64,000 bases of DNA, from positions 1,426,001 through 1,490,000 of the forward strand of contig CAWDDX010000007.1 of assembly GCA_963801195.1 (NCBI GenBank), given 5' to 3'. Numbering within the stretch: position 1 is the first letter of the stretch; each line of letters begins with the position of its first letter. The position numbers were made by a program, and so were the translations under genes. Positions 60,994 through 64,000 of the stretch are shown in pieces. Source of the DNA: SZUA-36 sp963801195. GTDB lineage: Bacteria > Pseudomonadota > Gammaproteobacteria > Xanthomonadales > SZUA-36. The notes beneath the pieces were generated by a model. That model was given only the letters and a program-made list of their open reading frames with translations. It had not been told where the DNA came from and ran no database searches.

Positions 60994-63390
60994 TCAATGT
61001 GCCGTCAGTACGACTGAATCCGCGTACAGGCGTCGCTCAAAGCCAACCGCGCTGCCGTCCGTCCGGGTGACCGGGAAGACATATACGGCATCCATCCTGG
61101 CTTGCCAGTGTCCTTCGGGATCCCGCCCGATATTCACCTCGAGGTGGCCGTAGTGTTTGCCACCGTCGATAAGCACGCCGTCCGGCGAATACCGCTCGGG
61201 CGCATCGCTATCTGCAAGAAAAACCCGGTAGGGATTGGGAACGTCTGACACCGGACCACGCAACCCGTCGCCACCGATCCCGACATCGTAAAAGTGAATC
61301 TCCTGCGCACTTTCGAGCCCACCGGGAGAAATCTCGGTGCCGGGTACAACCGAGTGTTCGTACATCTCGTCGTGGCCGCCAAAAACCGCGTCAACGCCGT
61401 AGTGCATAAACAGCGGGGTGAGTGCCTGCAACGGTTGTGCGGACAATATATCCCTGTGGCTGGTTTCACCAGGTGCTCGGCCGTGTACGCCGGATGTATA
61501 GGGTGAGCCATGAAACATGACAAAGGTAAAACGGCTGTTTTGCTGCGCGTTTTGCAACGTTTTCACGAGCCAGGCATATTGTTCCGAACCTTCCTGCCAG
61601 TCCGGGGCGTAACCGCCGTCACCAGCGCCCCGCAGCCTCCAGTTGGTATCCGTGCCGCCGCGGCCGGGCAGACCGTCGTTGGTGTCCAGCACGATCAGTG
61701 TCACCACGCCGTAGCGCAGGACATAGTAACGCTCATCCTGCGAGGTGAGGCTTGCGCCATTCGATGGCAGGTCAAAATAGGTCTGGAATTTTCGCACCGC
61801 GCGTTCGGAATCCTCCGTCGAATACTTGCCCAGCTCACCCGGTCCGCCAAAATAGTCATGGTTTCCAATTGCGGGAACCAGCACCGTGGATGCCGCCAAA
61901 CCGGCGTTGTGCAGCCAGAATTCATCCCAGTCACGCTGCTCACCGCCCGACTGGACGAGGTCACCCGCGATGGCGACAAACGCCGGTTGCCGCGCCTGGA
62001 TCACCTGCAGGTTCCAGCGGTAACCGGTGGTCTGGTCGACAAGGTATTTGCGGATCCTCGTGCTTCTGTCAGCGCCGGGCCAGCTCACCGCTTTACCCGT
62101 CGACTCGGGTTCGGTCTCGCTGTCTCCATAGACGATAAAACGCAAAGGCCGTTCATCGTCTGCCGGCGTCGTAAAGGACCCACCGGCCTGCACACCGTCC
62201 TGTGTTACGCGGTAGCGGTAGCTGGCGCCCGCTTGCAGACCGGTGATTCGCAATTGATGCAAAAACGGCACTTGCGGCCGCCTGCAACCGGGGTTGTCGC
62301 ACGTCTCTTGGGGGTGATAAAAAAGTGCCTCGGCGGGAACCGGCCTGGACGCGAAAACGGCTCCCGCCGAATTCGCGGGACTGTCCTGCTTCCACAAGGT
62401 CAACTGCCCCGGCCGGCCGGCATTACTCAGCCAGATCACCGTCATCGCATTGTTGTCGGGGTTTTGCACCCAGGGCGTCACACGGAATCCACAGGCACCG
62501 AAACGGTCGTTGCCGGTCTTGTCCGGGTATGCGTCCAGACGTCTCAACCAGCCAGCCAGCCAGCGCGATTCATTTCTTTGAGGCGGCGACAACTCGACGC
62601 GCAAACGCAGGCGATCGGCGGCGGCATCCCTGAACCGGGCGACAATGGATTGGCAGGCATCCCCGGCCTGTGTGGCGCTATTCATTGCAGACAATACCTG
62701 GACCAGGCCCCAGCCTTCATCCTGGTAACGCTCGCGCGGGTTATTCCCCAAACCTTTAAAGTTGTAATAGTCGATCACCGCGAAAAGGCCCTCGGGTGTC
62801 TCCACCAGGTGCTGCAGCAATTCCGTCAGGCCCTGTTTCTGCCCGGGGGGAAGTTCAAGCGTCCGCCAGCGCCGCTCGAAGGCCGAGACGATAAACCTGG
62901 CCTGGTAGGACTGCGTGGCAGCCAGCCATTCGCGCAACGCCGCCATTTCGGCGGACGGCCAGGCTGCGTCAAATTGTTCCTTGCCGGTCCACGGCGCGTC
63001 AAAAGGCTGCAATTCCTGCAGCCAATCCGGTGTCTGTAAAGTGGCCGGCGCCAGTTCGCTGACGTAGGCAACCATGTCCGGAAACTGTTCGTCAAAAGGC
63101 GCATCGACGCCGGTCGGGAACCAGATAAAATGACCGATACCAAGCGAGGGAAAATCCTCCCCGGCGCCCCAGTACGTCAGGTTATCCACCTGTCCCGCCG
63201 CCTCGTTGCGGAAAATACCTGCTGCGATCCATTCAAAAGCGGTATCGTCCAGCCCGGGCAGTTGAAGTTCCACGCCCACGGCAGTGCCCTGCGCCTGGCC
63301 TGCCCCATCGTCATGCCGCACCGTGCGCAGCAGGAAAAAACCCACCAGCAGGACAAGCGCCGTTGCCACGAACCAGCTACTACTTTTCAT
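60994..63390 (-). CDS. lysozyme-like domain fused to a fibronectin-type metallophosphatase
   Basis: A 798-residue membrane-anchored protein (signal/anchor residues 7-22). The N-terminal region (about 50-300) has FRNEAAGQ (Glu63) followed by LTYWGAGEDFPSLGIGHFIW, like the Glu...GxGH pattern of lysozyme-fold enzymes. Then come a purple-acid-phosphatase-type fibronectin-like domain (about 315-415) and a calcineurin-like phosphoesterase domain (about 425-700) with VYGDSETEP, AIAGDLVQSG, GNHDYFGG, MFHGSP and FGGHDEMYEH, a complete metal-site set. The phosphatase part is firm. The lysozyme-like reading is from motif only. Confidence 0.8.
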   Translation of the reverse strand: MKSSSWFVATALVLLVGFFLLRTVRHDDGAGQAQGTAVGVELQLPGLDDTAFEWIAAGIFRNEAAGQVDNLTYWGAGEDFPSLGIGHFIWFPTGVDAPFDEQFPDMVAYVSELAPATLQTPDWLQELQPFDAPWTGKEQFDAAWPSAEMAALREWLAATQSYQARFIVSAFERRWRTLELPPGQKQGLTELLQHLVETPEGLFAVIDYYNFKGLGNNPRERYQDEGWGLVQVLSAMNSATQAGDACQSIVARFRDAAADRLRLRVELSPPQRNESRWLAGWLRRLDAYPDKTGNDRFGACGFRVTPWVQNPDNNAMTVIWLSNAGRPGQLTLWKQDSPANSAGAVFASRPVPAEALFYHPQETCDNPGCRRPQVPFLHQLRITGLQAGASYRYRVTQDGVQAGGSFTTPADDERPLRFIVYGDSETEPESTGKAVSWPGADRSTRIRKYLVDQTTGYRWNLQVIQARQPAFVAIAGDLVQSGGEQRDWDEFWLHNAGLAASTVLVPAIGNHDYFGGPGELGKYSTEDSERAVRKFQTYFDLPSNGASLTSQDERYYVLRYGVVTLIVLDTNDGLPGRGGTDTNWRLRGAGDGGYAPDWQEGSEQYAWLVKTLQNAQQNSRFTFVMFHGSPYTSGVHGRAPGETSHRDILSAQPLQALTPLFMHYGVDAVFGGHDEMYEHSVVPGTEISPGGLESAQEIHFYDVGIGGDGLRGPVSDVPNPYRVFLADSDAPERYSPDGVLIDGGKHYGHLEVNIGRDPEGHWQARMDAVYVFPVTRTDGSAVGFERRLYADSVVLTAH

Positions 63391-63476
63391 GACCTTTCAC
63401 GGCAGTTCATTGTCGGGCGGGCATCACTTGCAATCCAACGCCACGGCAGCGCAGGCGGGCCGCACACCCGGATACA

Positions 63477-64000
63477 TCAATGCGCCTTGGTGGCGCGGTT
63501 GTGTGACCATATACGTAAGGCATTGAGTTGTTCTGACATCGTTTTGGACAACGGTACAATCCGGTAGATATTGTGAATCAGGTCATCGTAATTGATATCA
63601 CGCCCGGCGGTGAAGGCATCGATCTTGGCCGCCTTGACCATCTGTTCAATCTCGGCCGCTGTCCAGCCCGCCATGACCTTGGCCAGGTGGTCCATATCGA
63701 ACTGTTCCGGATCCGCGCCCTGGTTGCGAATATGGATCGAGAGGATAGCAATACGTGCCGGCGCCTCGGGCAGATCGACGAAGAACAACTGGTCAAAACG
63801 CCCCTTGCGGATCATTTCCGGCGGTAAAATCTCGATCCGGTTGGCCGTGGCCGCCACGAAAACATTCTGTGGTTTTTCCTGCATCCAGGTCAAAAATGAC
63901 GAGAAAATGGTCATGTTGCCGCTCGTCGCGGTATCGTGCAGAAAGCCAAAACTGTTCTCGATTTCGTCGATCCACAGAACCACCGGCGCGGCGTTTTCGG
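63477..64000 (-). CDS. AAA+ ATPase, C-terminal part (N-terminus outside window)
   Basis: The frame is open to the window edge; the GTG at 63983 is internal. Visible parts are Walker B VVLWIDEIENSF, sensor 1 FVAATANRIEILPPEM, the arginine finger in RKGRFDQLFFVDLP, and the lid domain with GWTAAEIEQMVKAAKIDAF, all typical of classic AAA proteins (FtsH/Cdc48-like branch) rather than MoxR. No zinc-protease domain follows the lid, so it is not FtsH. It lies 86 nt before the phosphatase fusion on the same strand. The client is unknown. Confidence 0.88.
   Translation of the reverse strand, partial: ENAAPVVLWIDEIENSFGFLHDTATSGNMTIFSSFLTWMQEKPQNVFVAATANRIEILPPEMIRKGRFDQLFFVDLPEAPARIAILSIHIRNQGADPEQFDMDHLAKVMAGWTAAEIEQMVKAAKIDAFTAGRDINYDDLIHNIYRIVPLSKTMSEQLNALRIWSHNRATKAH

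Noticed and set aside
61510..63039. 509-codon open frame antisense to the metallophosphatase fusion
   Set aside because: Shadow frame; the opposite strand has complete phosphatase motifs.

Overview
The window looks like part of a chromosome of a free-living, probably marine, gammaproteobacterium. The reasons are a GlcDEF operon, TonB-dependent receptors, a PPK2 kinase, a TnpA_REP-type transposase, and a 'membrane anchor + FlgO-like + TPR' protein starting MNNFFAELKRRNVF. The order Woeseiales is a guess from gene style only; there is no rRNA or tRNA gene to fix it. GC is moderately high and genes are densely packed. No CRISPR array, prophage or complete insertion sequence was seen.

Layout. 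1-2.6 kb: an ABC exporter (ATPase cut by the window edge, adaptor, permease). 2.7-7.9 kb: a GNAT gene killed by one in-frame stop, a DUF885 protein, a D-threonine aldolase/D-serine dehydratase-like enzyme, a GGCT-like protein, a small ABM-fold protein and a cytochrome c'-like protein. 7.9-17.2 kb: a VWA/MoxR pair, an exported 2-hydroxyacid dehydrogenase, a proline-racemase/ornithine-cyclodeaminase pair (hydroxyproline type), a GST, a crotonase, a GT9 glycosyltransferase and PPK2. 17.6-22.6 kb: glcDEF-murA, tightly coupled. 22.7-43.1 kb: a peptidoglycan salvage island. 43.6-49.6 kb: TPR proteins, alanine racemase and a serine beta-lactamase-fold hydrolase. 49.7-58 kb: an NhaC antiporter, a sulfatase-like lipoprotein with TPRs, and an operon of phosphodiesterase, sulfotransferase, a small YIGPGAG protein and a YidC/EMC3-like membrane protein. 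58-64 kb: lysA, a SYLF protein, a MurR/RpiR regulator, a lysozyme-like/metallophosphatase fusion and a partial AAA+ ATPase.

The strongest theme is peptidoglycan turnover. AmpG, a BadF-type amino-sugar kinase, MurQ, NamZ (DUF1343), NagB, NagA, a sodium:solute symporter, a TonB receptor, an AmiD-like amidase, a dipeptide epimerase, an SpmA/SpmB pair, LdcA and an NlpC/P60 hydrolase lie within about 20 kb. murA, alr, lysA, a RpiR regulator and a possible D-lactate oxidase (GlcDEF) are nearby. Together they could take muropeptides down to fructose-6-phosphate, D-lactate, alanine, glutamate and lysine.

The other striking part is repeat-rich DNA. A TnpA_REP-like transposase (37880-38839) sits between two outward-pointing arrays of a related short motif, a 145-bp tandem duplication, a captured fragment of the neighbouring epimerase gene and a 199-nt tract without adenine. 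A dispersed palindromic element with terminal inverted repeats (MITE-like) occurs three times (17.2, 43.2 and 53.4 kb). The intergenic region beside lysA has a degenerate second copy beside nhaC, 7 kb away.
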